Shown: positions 19,520-34,412 of the stretch, one piece after another
Numbering within the stretch: position 1 is the stretch's first letter
Layout: each line of letters begins with the position of its first letter
Assembly (NCBI RefSeq): GCF_046630445.1
Contig: NC_092340.1
Location: 365,098,001-365,162,000, forward strand
Length of the DNA stretch: 64,000 bases
Direction of reading: 5' to 3'
Source of the DNA: Rutidosis leptorrhynchoides
Lineage: Eukaryota > Streptophyta > Magnoliopsida > Asterales > Asteraceae
The notes under the pieces: model-generated
What the model was told of the DNA's origin: nothing
The model's input: the letters and a program-made list of their open reading frames with translations, nothing else
Database searches by the model: none
Position numbers and translations under genes: made by a program

Positions 19520-22324
19520 TGAAACGACCCGTTCATATCACTATAAACGCAGTACGTTATTCATTGGTCCCATAGCGAGGTATTTGACCTCTATATGATA
19601 CGTTTTAGAAATTATTGCATTCGTTTCATAAAAAGCACACCATTATTTTACATAATGCATGTTTTAAACAAGTGGACGATTATTTAAGAAATAATCCCCA
19701 TAATACATCGGCTTCCAAATACTACACACGTGACATAAAAGTTGAATATAATACATGACGAAGGTTTTATTGAATGCAACACTTCATTTAAATAAAAACA
19801 CGAGACTCCATGCACAGCTTGCTCAGATAATGCAACAGCGAAAGACTTTCTTAAGGACCTGAGAATAAACATGCTTAAACAGTCAACACAAAGGTTGGTG
19901 AGATATATAGGTTTAACATCGATATAAATATAGACCACAAGATTTCATAGTTATAAATATATGTACACTCGCAAGTGTATAAAAGTATTCTATAAGTTGT
20001 TGAGCGCTTCGGTAACCATACTTAACCATTAATGTGGCATATTCCCTTTATTATGAAATCTCCCTACACTGTACCAAGTGTAGTAAAAATGAAGTACTAT
20101 GCAACCGTTTACGATACTAGAGCGACTAGCCCGGTTGGGGTTGTCAAACCCGATAGATCTATCAATAGGATTCGCGCTTACATGTTCTTACAACATGTAA
20201 ATATTAGTTACCAAGCTATTAGGGAAGATATGCAAGGTGGTACAACTCAACGTAGAATATATTTTAAGTACTTGTGTCTATGGCGTAAAACATAAAATGC
20301 ATGTATTCTCATCTCAAAATATTTGTAGAGTTTAAAAATGGGACTATATACTCACAGTAGTAAAAGTATATTAATAATAAGTTTTCAACTTATTAAAAAT
20401 ATGACCGTCGTCCTTGGATTCACGAACCTATAACAATAATAACGATTCAGATAATAATACGACATATGAATAAAATAAAGCAAGTTCATAGAATACTTAT
20501 ATAATAATTTTTAACATTTTATGTTAGTAGTCCATTGTTAGTAGTCCAAAATAGTCCGAAAAGTCCAACAGTCCAATAATCGGTATATATATAATCTTAG
20601 AATTACTCCACGACGTATTGTATACGTATTGTCTTTGTATCAACCCAGAGACGTATTGTATACGTATTATCTTAGAATTAACTAATACGTATTGTGTACG
20701 TATTGTCTTAGGATTTATCAAAATGTATTGTATACTTATTGTGTTAGGACGTACCAAGAATATTATTATACATATATACAATCACAGAATTAACCAAGAT
20801 TATAATATTTTGTTACACTACTGATAACATGTCCAAATATATATAGGATATAGGAAAAATTAACAAGGATATGGTTAATTTAGTTTTTATAATATAAATT
20901 TCGTCCATACAACGTTAATTTTAGTAGATTTTGTTTTGCTCGCCAAATATTCATTACAACTCCGTTTAAAGTGAATCAAATTGCTATGGATTCATTAAGA
21001 AGTAAATTTTACAAAACCAATTCGAAAAGTTCATCCCAAGTAGTAATTTTTAGAGCTTTGCCATCTTTTTGTGTCGGTGGACAGATTTGGAAAAATCCCG
21101 GCATCCACCCAATATATGATTTTTGATAAAATACTTCCACTTTGTCTAAAATCATGAAAAAAATACTGGAAGTCTTATTTACATATATTAACATATTTCC
21201 AAATTCTTAGCCTCGAACTCAGAGTCTAAGATAGGTTTTTAATTCCCAACCCAAAACAGCCCGCTTTTTATCGAATGGAGATTAAAAGATATATGTTAAG
21301 TTTCAAGGTGTTCTTCATTTGTACAGGTTATAAGTTCTTGTATTAACTTAATATAACATCATAATACATATAAATAAGTGTTATTAGAGTTAAGTTAGAA
21401 AGATTAGATTAGTTTTTCAAACAAGCTTGGTGTTCACCAAAACAAGTTCTAGTTTTTACAAGTTTTATAAATATAATAAGATAGCAACTATACAAGGAAT
21501 TGAACAAGGATTTTGAGAATTATTTTACCTTGATTATGAAGAGGAAAGTTGCTGAGATTAAAGTATGATATGAGAGCATTCAAGCGTGTGTTTTTAGTTT
21601 AAGAAAATGTGGAGTAAAAATGAGTTAAAATGGTCCTTATTTATAAGCTTATAATTTTGGCTTTTAGTGAAAATATCTAAGATAAGTTAAATTGTATTAA
21701 GTCATGCATGACATATTAAATTGATTATATCATGAATGACATATTACACAAATAATTGCAGATTTCTATTGGTATATACTAATAGTAAATACTTCTAGAA
21801 GTTGTGTATAATACGGGTAAAAATACAGTATGAATGCGAGTAGAATTCTTGAGGAAATTGAACGGAAATACGAGTATCGCTATACTTTACATGTATTGGT
21901 ATATTATAAAGTGTATTCAATAGTTGTAAGGATGTATTTACACTCGTAATACATTATATGTAAATACATTTTTAACATAAGTTAATTACGTCGTTTAAAT
22001 AGTAATATATATATTGTTTGAAAACTCTTTAAATTGGTAGTATGAAAATATATATATAATACTTTGTTAATATACTTAATGAGATATTTAATTATCATAT
22101 TTTCAAGTTAAATATATATAAATCCATATATATACACAATAATTAAACAATTAAACAATTAAATCAAGTTATGACGTTCGTGAATCGTCGGAATAAAAGG
22201 GTGACCAAAAGCTTGTGTAAAACTATTTCCGGAGGTTCAAGATTTATTAAAATTCATTGCTTATCAAGTCGGAATTATATAAAGATTAAGTTTAAATTTG
22301 GTCGGAAATTTTCGGGTCGTCATA
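19520..22324 (-). repeat. Element A 3' LTR, uninterrupted
   Basis: 2805 bp, TGAAACGACCCG... to ...CGGGTCGTCATA on plus (the last bases are CACA in the other LTR). A minus-strand TATA (TTATAAATAA) lies near 21637-21646. It aligns along its whole length with the three pieces of the 5' LTR. An 87-codon open frame (20032-20295, plus) is in both copies only because they share ancestry. Confidence 0.88.
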
Positions 22325-25300
22325 GTACCTACCCGTTAAAGAAATTTCGTCCCGAAATTTGATCGAGGTCGTCATGGCTAACAATAAGAATGTTATTATG
22401 ACGAATATAAGTTGATTCATAGGGTTTTATCATGATTGATAAATATGGATAAAATAATTCGATTACTCGAAACGTATGAGTGAAGCTATCGTAAAAGAGT
22501 GAAATGAGAAAATAGGGATTCGTCTTATCTTTTGTCGTCATCACGGTTGATCTCCGGATTAAATAAAATCTTTGTAATCTATATAAGATTTGATTCTTCA
22601 ACGATTAAGGAAATTATGATCCTCTTCGATTTAATGCAATAATCTGTCTCGATTTCTCTGTCGGATATTTTACTATAAATCAACCTCCTACGTTTCCTTA
22701 TTTCACATCTCCCATATTTTATACTTTCTTCCTTTCTTCGTACTTCCAAAACATTCGTCAATATGCTCCATCCAGTTTTAATTCTTGATATATTCTTGAC
22801 TATCACATCTGTCATTCTCCTTTTTCATCTTCCACCGGAGGAATCCATTAATTTCTACTATGCTCTTAAGTTTATAGTGTTCTTAGTTTTTCCGTGTCTT
22901 TATATTGCTATACGCATCGATATACACGGTTTGTAATTTCTGCGTTGTCTTCGTGCTTATATTTTTCCTTATATTTTGGAGTTTCATGCTATCGTCTTCT
23001 TTTCCCGACTTCAAGTCAAGCGAATAATGGTCTAGAATTCATAGATATGAAATTCGAAATGAATATAGCTAATGCTCTAAGAGAGAAATTGTAATAACAC
23101 AATTTGACTTGTGAAATTACCAGAATCCAAAGGAAAAGATAGAACTATCAATAGAATATGTTCTTGATATGTATTCTATTGATATGTTTAGAGATTAGAT
23201 TGAATGTAAGAGTCATGTAACATGGCACATGATGACATTATGGTCTGTGAATCATTACGTACCATTTAGAAACTCAGCATGACTTACTGTTATATAATCA
23301 CGTTGATCAAGTGTCATTATATTATACTAACTCCTGCTTCAGTTCCCAACATTACTTCAAAAACATTCATACTTTACACTAAGAGGTTTCAGATGTTTAG
23401 AAACTAAAACAGTTTTCTTTATGATGTGATACAGATAACGCGAAGGAATAAATGATTTCAGATAAGAATGGTTATGAAAATATCTTCAGAAATATGAAAG
23501 ATATTTATAATGGAAGATACGATGATATCTTAGAATATTTAAGATAAGAGAATGATGAAGAATATTGTCCGCAAGAGTTTTAGAGTAAGGAGCAAGGTAT
23601 TTGCTAAGAATTTTAGCAGACACCGAATCATTTGGATTCTTTGGAGTAGATTTCGTCCTTGTGATTTGTCCACAGCCTCCTTCAGGGTTTGCTCAATCCA
23701 TTTTCCAGTTTCCAAACCTTCTCTTTTTCTGTGCTTTGCTAACACAATATTCTTTATCATCAACTTTTGACTGTTATGGTCGTCTACAGTTTCTGCTGCT
23801 TCATTCAGCTTTTTCAAAACTTCATAGTACAGATTCGTAGGCTGAAGTGCTATTCCGAATTTTAGAATTATAATGCCAGGAAATAACGTTATATGTATAT
23901 GCAGAAATGATGTGAGATTCAAGAATAATTATTGATGCTTCCTGGGGTTTGGTATGACAATTATTGTTACAAGATGTAGATGGGTACATGACAAGGTTTT
24001 ATAGTGATCTTTCAGAGAGATTTAAGTCAAAGAGCAATAAAGTTGCTGGTAAGCTTACTACTAATATGGTGGAATATAAAGGTTCCCCAGTAACGATGGC
24101 GAAAAGACAACGTATATATCAAGGTTATAATAAGGCTACTCCGGATGAAAAGTCAAAGTTGTCTTTTTGGAGCTGTGAAAAAAATTCGCTATTTTGAAAA
24201 GGGATTGTAAAGTTATTTTGGGTAATAATAATTCTAAAGGATCTGACACGGATACGTGTTGAACCTTTGCTTAGGTTCAAGTATCCTCCGGATGCATATC
24301 TATATGCATATATTCTTCGTATGTATCATGTGATTGGTTCATTCTCTCGATTGTTCCTTAGTTGAGGTGTTTTCAAGAATTTTGAAGGGTTTAGACGCAG
24401 GTTGTCATCGTCAATATCCGTATAATGAATTCGTCGTGAATCTTGAATGATACGAATATATTTATGAGTTCTGTGAATGAAAGTGATGTTCTAGTATAGT
24501 TTGAATTTAAAGTATGATTTTGAAGGATGTAAGAATCAAAGATTGATGGCAATTCTTAAATCTTGACTTGGATTTTGATCTGTCAAAATCATAATATGTA
24601 ATTGAATTGGTATGAAAAATGGTTGTCTTGAATTTTGTGAAATGATGTATATTGCTATGAAAGGAAAGGGTATAATTAACGATTGTCGAAACATCATTGA
24701 AAATGTACAGTGTAACATATTAATGTGAACTTAAGTATTCCTCAGGTATTACCTACCCGTTAAAATAAAATTTCACAAGTAATATTTTGTACAAAAGAAT
24801 TTTTATTACAGTCTTTATGAAAATATATGTATGTATATTTTCTTCAGATGTATATTTTCTTCAGATGTAATATGAATTTAATGAGTTAATATTATATTAA
24901 TCTCATTTGGTTTACGGTTGGAACTAGAAATGAATAATCCCTAAAACTTTAGAGATTACATAATCGCCGCGGGATATTTCTTCAACGTAAATGAGATAAT
25001 GAATTAATACTTCATCACTCATTATTGTTGTTATCCCTCAGTGCCTGCGATGCGTATGATGTTGATACTCGTAATGCGGCTAGCGATGTTGAGGCTTGTG
25101 ATGTTGTTGGTACTGCTGGTGCTGGTGCTGGTAGTGGTTTGATGTGAGTATAGATGATGAGAATTTGTTTTGTTTTGTATTGTGAAAGAAGATGTTTAAA
25201 GTTTCTTGAATAAAAAGAGAGGTCAAGAGTTTTATAAAGGAAATGAAATGATGTAGAATGCACTTGCTAATGAAGTTTTGCTTTTAATGACAGTAAATTT

Positions 25301-25463
25301 TTTTTTTACTAAATAATTCACCATGCAAGATACGGAGTAAAGGTCGGATAGCCTCAATAATATTAGTAATATTATACTCGTTGCGGCATATCCTGGAAAG
25401 GAGAGAGAAAATGGTGTTACGAACGGGTTCGCCGGTAAGTGCCTCACGTTTTTCACCAAGAGG
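22325..25463 (-). mobile_element. Element A internal region, left part
   Basis: Next to the 3' LTR, the minus strand reads ...GGGACGAAATTTCTTTAACGGGTAGGTAC, the usual 3' end of the internal domain of plant gypsy elements. The same block borders the 3' LTRs of B and E. The rest aligns in patches with the internal region of element E (58893-61504). No protease, reverse transcriptase or integrase motif is visible. Confidence 0.75.
23539..23922 (-). pseudogene. Gag-like or unknown ORF remnant in element A
   Basis: The minus strand codes for a hydrophilic stretch with LYYEVLKKLNEAAETVDDHN, then AKHRKREGLETGKWIEQTLKEA. The corresponding part of element E (about 59690-59880) preserves similar DNA but with stops. 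The composition (charged, helical) and shared position suggest a former coding segment of the family. The N-terminal and C-terminal parts of the open frame are hydrophobic and look like chance. I cannot assign a function. Confidence 0.4.
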
Positions 25464-25476
25464 GCAATTGTGACGC

Positions 25477-28400
25477 TGAAATGTCCCGTTCTTATTGATT
25501 AAAAACGTTCCATATTAATTGATTTCGTTGCGAGGTTTTGACCTCTATATGAGACGTTTTTCAAAGACTACATTCATTTTTAAAACAAACCATAACCTTT
25601 ATTTCATAAATAAAGGTTTAAAAAGCTTTACGTAGATTATCAAATAATGATAATCTAAAATATCCTGTTTACACACGACCATTACATAATGGTTTACAAT
25701 ACAAATATGTTACATCGAAATCAGTTTCTTGAATGCAGTTTTTACACAATATCATACAAACATGGACTCCAAATCTTGTCCTTATTTTAGTATGCAACAG
25801 CGGAAGCTCTTAGTATTCACCTGAGAATAAACATGCTTTAAACGTCAACAAAAATGTTGGTGAGTTATAGGTTTAACCTATATATATCAAATCGTAACAA
25901 TAGACCACAAGATTTCATATTTCAATACACATCCCATACATAGAGATAAAAATCATTCATATGGTGAACACCTGGTAACCGACATTAACAAGATGCATAT
26001 ATATATAAGAATATCCCCATCATTCCGGGACACCCTTCGGATATGATATAAATTTCGAAGTACTAAAGCATCCGGTACTTTGGATGGGGTTTGTTAGGCC
26101 CAATAGATCTATCTTTAGGATTCGCGTCAATTAGGGTGTCTGTTCCCTAATTCTTAGATTACCATACTTAATAAAAAGGGGCATATTCGATTTCGATAAT
26201 TCAACCATAGAATGTAGTTTCACGTACTTGTGTCTATTTTGTAAATTATTTATAAAACCTGCATGTATTCTCATCCCAAAAATATTAGATCTTAAAAGTG
26301 GGACTATAACTCACTTTCACAGATTTTTACTTTGTCGGGAAGTAAGACTTGGCCACTGGTTGATTCACGAACCTATAACAATATATACATATATATCAAA
26401 GTATGTTTAAAATATATTTACAACACTTTTAATATATTTTGATGTTTTAAGTTTATTAAGTCAGCTGTCTTCGTTAGTAACCTACAACTAGTTGTCCACA
26501 GTTAGATGTACAGAAATAAATCGATAAATATTATCTTGAATCAATCCATGACTCAGTGTATACGTATCTCAGTATTGATCACAACTCAAACTATATATAT
26601 TTTGGAATCAACCTCAACCCTGTATAGCTAACTCCAACATTCACATATAGAGTGTCTATGGTTGTTCCGAAATATATATAGATGTGTCGACATGATAGGT
26701 CGAAACATTGTATACGTGTCTATGGTATCTCAAGATTACATAATATACAATACAAGTTGATTAAGTTATGGTTGGAATAGATTTGTTACCAATTTTCACG
26801 TAGCTAAAATGAGAAAAATTATCCAATCTTGTTTTACCCATAACTTCTTCATTTTAAATCTGTTTTGAGTGAATCAAATTGCTATGGTTTCATATTGAAC
26901 TCTATTTTATGCATCTAAACAGAAAATTATAGGTTTATAGTCGGAAAAATAAGTTACAAGTCGTTTTTGTAAAGGTAGTCATTTCAGTCGAAAGAACGAC
27001 GTCTAGATGACCATTTTAGAAAACATACTTCCACTTTGAGTTTAACCATAATTTTTGGATATAGTTTCATGTTCATAATAAAAATCATTTTCTCAGAATA
27101 AAAACTTTTAAATCAAAGTTTATCATAGTTTTTAATTAACTAACCCAAAACAGCCCGCGGTGTTACTACGACGGCGTAAATCCGGTTTTACGGTGTTTTT
27201 CGTGTTTCCAGGTTTTAAATCATTAAGTTAGCATATCATATAGATATAGAACATGTGTGTAGTTAATTTTAAAAGTCAAGTTAGAAGGATTAACTTTTGT
27301 TTGCGAACAAGTTTAGAATTAACTAAACTATGTTCTAGTGATTACGAGTTTAAACCTTCGAATAAGATAGTTTTATATATATGAATCGAATGATGTTATG
27401 AACATCATTACTACCTCAAGTTTAGTAGGTAAACCTACTGGAAGTGACAAGAAATGATCTAGCTTCAAAGGATCTTGGATGGCTTGAAAGTTCTTGAAGT
27501 AGGATCATGACACAAAAACAAGTTCAAGTAAGATTTTTACTCGAATTAAGATAGTTTATAGTTATAGAAATTGAATCAAAGTTTGAATATGAATATTACC
27601 TTGAATAAGAAAGATAACCTACTGTATATAACAAAGGTTTCTTGATCTTAGATGATTACTTGGAATGGATTAGAAAGCTTGGAAGTAAATTAGTAAACTT
27701 GAAGGGATTTTTGAAGTGTTCTTGAAGTGTTCTTCCTATGATGATTATAGCTTGATTCTTGAAGTGATTTTTGATGAAGATGATGATTAACTACTGGAAA
27801 AATACGTTCATAATAGTGTGTGTGTGTGTTGAGAGATAATTAGAAAGAGAATTGGAAGTGAAATGGAGTGAATGATGAGTGGTAATTGGTGAGTGGTGAG
27901 TGGGGTTAAAAGGAGTTCTAGTTAGTTGACTAGCTCATGGTAGAAGTTAAAATTGATTAGTCATACATGACATAATCAAGAGTGGAATCCCATGCTAGTT
28001 CCTATTGGTATATACTCATAGTAAGTACGTTTTGAAGCTGTGTATAATACGGGTAAGAATACGACTAGAATTCTTGATGAAAGAAAAGAATGGAAAAGTA
28101 ACTGTAACCATTTTCGTTAAGTATGAGTGTTTTGATATATGTCTTGAAGTCTTCCAAAAGTATTTTAATACATCTAAATACACTACATGTATATACATTT
28201 TAACTGAGTCGTTAAGTCATCGTTAGTCGTTACATGTAAGTGTTGTTTTGAAACCTTTAAGTTAACGATCTCAATTAATGTTGTTAATCCATTGTTTATT
28301 ATATCTAATGAGATGTTAAATTATTATATTATCATGATATTATGATATATTAATATATCTTAATATGATATATATACATTTAAATGTCGTTACAACGATA

Positions 28401-28732
28401 ATCGTTACATATATGTCTCGTTTCGAAATCCTTAAGTTAGTAGTCTTGTTTATATGTATATAACTCATTGTTAATATACTTATGGAGATACTTACTTATC
28501 ATAATCTCATGTTAACCATATGTATATCCATATATATATCGTCATGTCGTTTTTACAAGTTTTAACGTTTGTGAATCGTCGGTCAACTTGGGTGGTCAAT
28601 TGTCTATATGAAACATATTTCAATTAATCAAGTCTTAACAAGTTTGATTGCTTAACATGTTGGAAACATTTAATCATGTAAATATCAATCTCAATTAATA
28701 TATATAAACATGGAAAAGTTTGGGTCACTACA
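25477..28732 (-). mobile_element. Solo LTR C inside the 3' LTR of B
   Basis: 3256 bp from TGAAATGTCCCGTTC to GGGTCACTACA, flanked by GACGC at 25472-25476 and 28733-28737. It has no PBS or internal sequence, so it is a solo LTR left by recombination between two LTRs. Its start resembles that of family A (TGAAACGACCCGTTC), and both have GACCTCTATATGA near the same place. It is a related but distinct family. Orientation is inferred from this similarity. Confidence 0.85.
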
Positions 28733-31653
28733 GACGCCCCGTACAAAACCATCGTGTACGGATCATCAACAACAGGATCATTACAAGGTCAAACACTATA
28801 TGCTATTTGAAAACCAGTTTTGCATTCATAAAAGATAGCGTTTACAAAAGATAACGTGACACAAAGGTCGTTACAAAGTCATTATTTGAAAATAACATAA
28901 ATTACGAATGCAAAAGAAAAGTTTCATGATTGAGACATCTCTAAGTAATGCAGCGGAAATCTAACACAACAGGTCCTTAACAGCAAAGTTATAACAGCAT
29001 GACAGCAAGTCTAACAGCGGAAGCAACAATGTCTAAGCACCTGAGAAATACATGCTTAAAAAGTCAACACGAATGTTGGTGAGCTATAGTTTGTCTGTAA
29101 TCAGTAATGTAATGTAGGCCACGAGATTTCAGTGCTTCAACCAGCGTTTCAAATCAGTATTTCAAATCAGTATGATAAAGTATATGCTTATCCGTGGGCA
29201 CTTGGTAACTAACTTAACGTTTATAACCCCCTAAAAGTACACTTGGCGAGTGTGTAAGTTTACGAAGTATTAAACACCCGTTAAATGCTAGCGCGACTAG
29301 CCCGAGTGGGGATGTCAAATCCTATGGATCCATATCTAAGATTCGCGTTCACCGGTTCAAAAACCAATGACTAAACGTTACCGAGCTAAGGGAAAAGTTT
29401 ATGCCATTGTATAACCCACACATATATAAAGTTTAAGTACTCGTGCCTAGTATTTAAAACGTAAAAAGCGCATGTATTCTCAGTCCCAAAATAGTTAACG
29501 CAAAAAGGGATGCTATAACTCACAGTGATAAGAGCGGTAAAGTCGATAATGAAAGTATGCAAGTAGTAAGTCGGTCCGAAAGGTCGTAAACCTAAGTCAA
29601 AGGTTACTAGGTCAGTATGTTGTCCCAATAAGTTTAAAAGTGAATAAATTAAGTTTAAGTGTCATCATCATCATCATTCATCATCATAAAAGCTAAGTAA
29701 GTTTGACAAGAATAGAGATCGAAACAATAGGCTGACTTCGGTCAGCTGCTACGACCTCTATGTAAATCAAAAAGACGCGTAATCAGTGGCTATGGCTCCG
29801 TATATGAGTCCCCTAGTTGTTGACCAATTTCAAGGACCAAACTCGTCTTCGTTTGACCGTGGCGACGGTTTAAGTGTGAGTAGGTCAGAAATTTTAGCAC
29901 AACGTTACGACGGCGTAGTGACTTTCGGAGGGCCGTAAATCCTAAACCGTAACTCGGATTAAGACGAGGCCTAAATGGAAAATCATCTACTCGAACCGAA
30001 CTAACTGAAAGTTAACTTTCCAGTAGCCCAGGTTGTCTGATAAGATCCCATAAACAGTAAGCAATGTGCTCCGGTGGGGTTCTTAGTGCTTGATGCTCAT
30101 CACGGTTCTCACCCTTGATACTTGTAGTTTCAAGTGTACAACTCGTTGATGGGTTAACATCACCTTGACCAAGATTCTACTATCAACACACAATATGTTA
30201 AGACCAAGTAAGAACACAACTCATTTAAGAGTCTTAGATGGATGATGAACCAAGGTTACATCATATCCTTAGTCTTAACACAATTACAAGTTACATTTAC
30301 AACTAAAGCTACAAACTTTACTTCAATCAAGCAAATATGAACATAATCTAAGTCAAATAAAGTGATGGAACCCTAAGCTAGAGAGATTGGATCCCTTTCA
30401 CACAAGTTTTAAGGTCACAAAGCTAGAAAGCTCGAACCTTTAGTGTTCTTGAAGAACTTGAAGCATAAAGCTTAGATGTTTAAGTTATATGAAGACCATA
30501 AACATAAGTTTTGATCCTTATAACAAAATAATGAGATCATAAGTTAGGAAACTTAGATCCAACAAAAGATATGAAGATCCAAGCTAGAAAGCTTGCATCT
30601 TGGTTGTTCTTGAAGATCTTGAAGCATAAAGCTTGGATCTTTAAGTTACATGAAGATTACAAACACAAGTTTGAATCTTTATAACAAAATAACAAGATTT
30701 AAAGTTAAAAGATATAGATCTATAAAGTAGGTGAAGATTCAAAGCTAGAAAGCTTGAATCTTCCATGTTCTTGAAGGATTCAAATCCATGTTTGAATTTA
30801 CAAGATGTAATCAAGATCAAAAGCTAAAAATCTAGACCCATGATGATGATGATGATGAATTCGTGATGATGAGAAGGAGAAGAAGAAGAGAAATTCAAAT
30901 TACTTACACTTTTAGAGAGAGAAAGACTAGAGAAAGAATTAGAGAGTGAGTGTGTGTGAATTACAAATGAAAGCAAGTGTAAAATGGATGGAATAAGGCT
31001 AGTATTTATAGGTGGTGAGGGGATGGTGGTGGTGTTTGTGGCCGTTGGAATTAGGGGGGATAAGGGGGGGCAAAAGTTTACTTTTTGGTTAATGGTTGTC
31101 TAAAGTTGGTGCTTATGTTGGGATCCAATGCAACATTAAGGATAATACTTGACATAAATGCTAGTATGTTCCCTCTAATAAATGGGCATTTGTCTGACAT
31201 ATTAATGGGTAACTAGCTATTAATAATTGGGCTAATTAAATAGTCCACTAACTAGTGTAGGGTGGGCTAAGGCCAACAAGGTAGAAAGTTCAACAAGACT
31301 AACTAGTAAGCATAAGTAAATTACTACGCGTAATTAAGCATCTAAAAACCCAAGTAATTATTATTATAAAATAATATGTAAGATTTCGTAGTCATAATAT
31401 TCCGATTACGACAAAAGTTAAACGTGTACGCAGTACGCAGTTGGTTCGAAATGTCAAGTGACACTAACGGTCATAAAGGCTTCCGGTGATCAAGTTAAGT
31501 ATCATACGTACTCAAAGGCATGTTTTAACATATAAATGAAATTAAACCACGTGTATTAAGATTTCATAGTATAAGATAGCACAGTACGCACAAATACGCA
31601 GTTTCGCAAAAACACAAGGCACAAAAGCAAGTCGAAAAAGTCGGGTCGTTACA
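28733..31653 (-). repeat. Element B 3' LTR (main part)
   Basis: About 2.9 kb, beginning after the C insertion with GACGCCCCGTAC and ending TCGGGTCGTTACA. It is full length compared with the 5' LTR, which lacks about 260 bp. A TATA box (minus-strand CTATAAATA) is at 31003-31011. It contains repeated AAGCTAGAAAGCTTG-like inverted motifs around 30410-30770. Confidence 0.88.
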
Positions 31654-34412
31654 TTACCCACCTGTTAATGGAAATTTCATCCCGAAATTTGAGGAGTGAC
31701 TAAAAATGGTACCGTATTTAAATAAGAAGTAGTGTATCAAAGTTTCGAAAGATTCGTGGGCTCAAAAGTAAGCTATTTACCTTGGAAAGGTACTTGAGCG
31801 TATAACAGTAAGAATATGTATACGCCATTGATTAAGTCTCTTGTCCAAAGAGATCAACATATTTATTTCGTTTCTTGCTAACAAGAATATGGCATCCGAA
31901 TATATACACACAAAAGGAAAGTTGATGTTTTTAGCCTTACAGGCATCTTCAGTAAGCTGGATGCATGAATTACATCATGAATGTTACTAAACTCATATAA
32001 AACATTGAGCGCTTATGTCGCAATACAAGCTGACAGATAGAATGGAAAATATGGCAATCACAATATACTGCATACTTATCCTTGGATGGAACGAAAGTAC
32101 AGTTCCATAATGTAACTTTATCCTTTCAGTTACATGTTGAAGTTATGGTTAACATCAACAAGAGCAACACATAGTTGCAACCAACAAGGAAGATACATAT
32201 AGAGTAACCACATCAGTGTTATAGACGTTTTAAGCAGTCCCTTCCATGAGGATAACATGATTCTTAGATTTCTGAAGTAATCTATATTACATTTTCGAAA
32301 GAAAATTGCATGTAAGGTGTGATCTTTGAACGAGAGTGAACTCTTAGAGCGGGTTGTTCTGAATTTATCCTTATACTTAAGGGGATGCGCGGATGAGAAG
32401 ATACGTGGACCCTTGGTCTTAAAGAACGGTTTACTCTAAGTGAAAATAGTCTCAAAAACGATTCCTTGTACCTCAACCTACTGATTCATAGAGGTGATGT
32501 TTACGAGGGTATTGCGATTAGCCGTGAAATATTGAGAATAGAAACCCACCTAGTGCCTTTCCTACAATAGGGTGACCACTGAGTGTATCTCAGAAATCTG
32601 ATTTATCGGCCCTCGTTTTTGCCAAGTCTACCTTAAAAGGAACATTTCATGAGCGCAAAGACTTCTTAACAAATTTCGTAAAACTGCCACCCAAAGTGGC
32701 TCAAGAGTTTTTAACAAGGATTTTAATAGTAAGTTTTATCCCTAACGGAGGGCGAGAAGAAGTGTGATCCACAAATGGTGTAGTATAATACGAAAACCTT
32801 TAATAAAATCAACCAAGGGATTTTTGAAAAACCTTTAAATGTTTGACGTGACAACATAAACGGAACGAAGTTCCTAGTAAATTTAGAAGTATGTACAACG
32901 TGTACCATTTTGCACAAAACTATTTGACTCAAGTTAAACAACTCAATAAAGGATCGATTTTTAAATAATTTGAAGGTATAACTTAGTATGTACTAACCAA
33001 AATAAGTAAGGATAAATTTATACATATATGATTTTATAAATCGCATAAGTGACAGAGAAGTTTTTAGTACTTATACTTGTCCATAAATCTCGTGAGGACC
33101 GCACAAATAAGCAACGTGTAAAATTTTTGATAAAAATAGTTTTTCGTATTTCAGAGGTTATGATTTGAAAAAGATTGGGTGAAAAATCTTTGAATCGTCG
33201 GGTGACATGTTACTAGGTAATGAAAACTAATGAATTAAATGTAGTTTTGATAATTGTCAGGACATAAGTCTTTGGGCCAAAAATGTTCACTTGTGAAGCC
33301 ATTACTAAAAAGTGAGGTATGAAGGATAGAGCATGAGGATGAGAGGTTAATCATTTCTTGACTTTGCAAAATGCCAAACAAGTTATGACTAATACTAAAG
33401 TCGGAATACTGATGGTGTTAATATCGCTAGATGAGAATCTCTTAGAATAAGTCAGGACTTAGAGTTATGTAAGAAAGATCATCGCTCCACCAGGTGTGGC
33501 AAATAGGGTCCCTGGGGTAATGCCATGATTTTGAATGGTTTAAGTGTTAGTGGATGCCTGAAGGATCTGCATGACGTGGTAGTAAGTGCCTTCATCACAT
33601 ACACACACATGAATCTCTCAATTTCGACGGTTGTAGAGTCTTCATGATGACTTGGATACGAATAAGCAACGAAAAATTTTATATGACAAGCAACGAAAAT
33701 TTTATGGAAATCGTTTAAGGTGACAATGTAAGGAAAGAAACGAAATTCTTAGTAAACTAGGGTTATGTACAACATGTACTATTCTAAGTAAAATTTCTTT
33801 TGAATAAAAGATTTGATTTGTAAAAGTGGAAGTAAAATTTCATATGTATTTGTCAAAAATAAGTAATCATTTACTTTATTTTATATAACATATACGATTT
33901 CAAAATTTTGTACGAATGACAAATAAAATAAATTTACTTTTATAAAACTTTGAGAGGATCGCACAGGAAAATGGTGTAAGTAAAATTTTGGCAAACAAAA
34001 TTTTCATATTTCAGAGGTTACAAGTTGAAAAAAGATTGATGAGGATTGAGTAAGAGATTTTGAAAATTTCAGGTGATATTTGAGGTGATAAAAGCTATTG
34101 ATTTTAAACGTGATTGATGTCTATTAGTAGGGCATAAGTCCTTCGACCAAAAATGTTTAAGTGTGAAGTTGTTGCTTATAAGTGAGATACGAATGGGAGA
34201 GTATGAGGAGGAGAATTAACCACTCATTGATTTTGGAAAATTTTGAACTGGTATGACTAATATCGAAGTAAGAAGGATGATGTTGTGATTATCATCAAAT
34301 AATAAATTTCTCGGAATAAGTTAGGATTCAGAGTTGCGTAAGAATGAGCATCAAATAAGATTCTTGGGTAGTATAGAATTTGAATTGCTGAAGTGACGGG
34401 ATACAATTTCCT

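Noticed and set aside
20032-20295. 87-codon frame MWHIPFIMKSPYTV..., also at 40604-40867
   Set aside because: It lies antisense in the LTR of element A and occurs twice only because both LTRs are copies. No domain is seen.
22171-22362. Basic 63-codon frame MTFVNRRNKRVTKS..., also near 48270
   Set aside because: Lies across the end of element A's LTRs; its presence in both LTRs reflects duplication, not selection.
32282-32476. Arg-rich 64-codon frame in element B
   Set aside because: In a decayed internal region with no flanking domains in frame; short enough to be chance.
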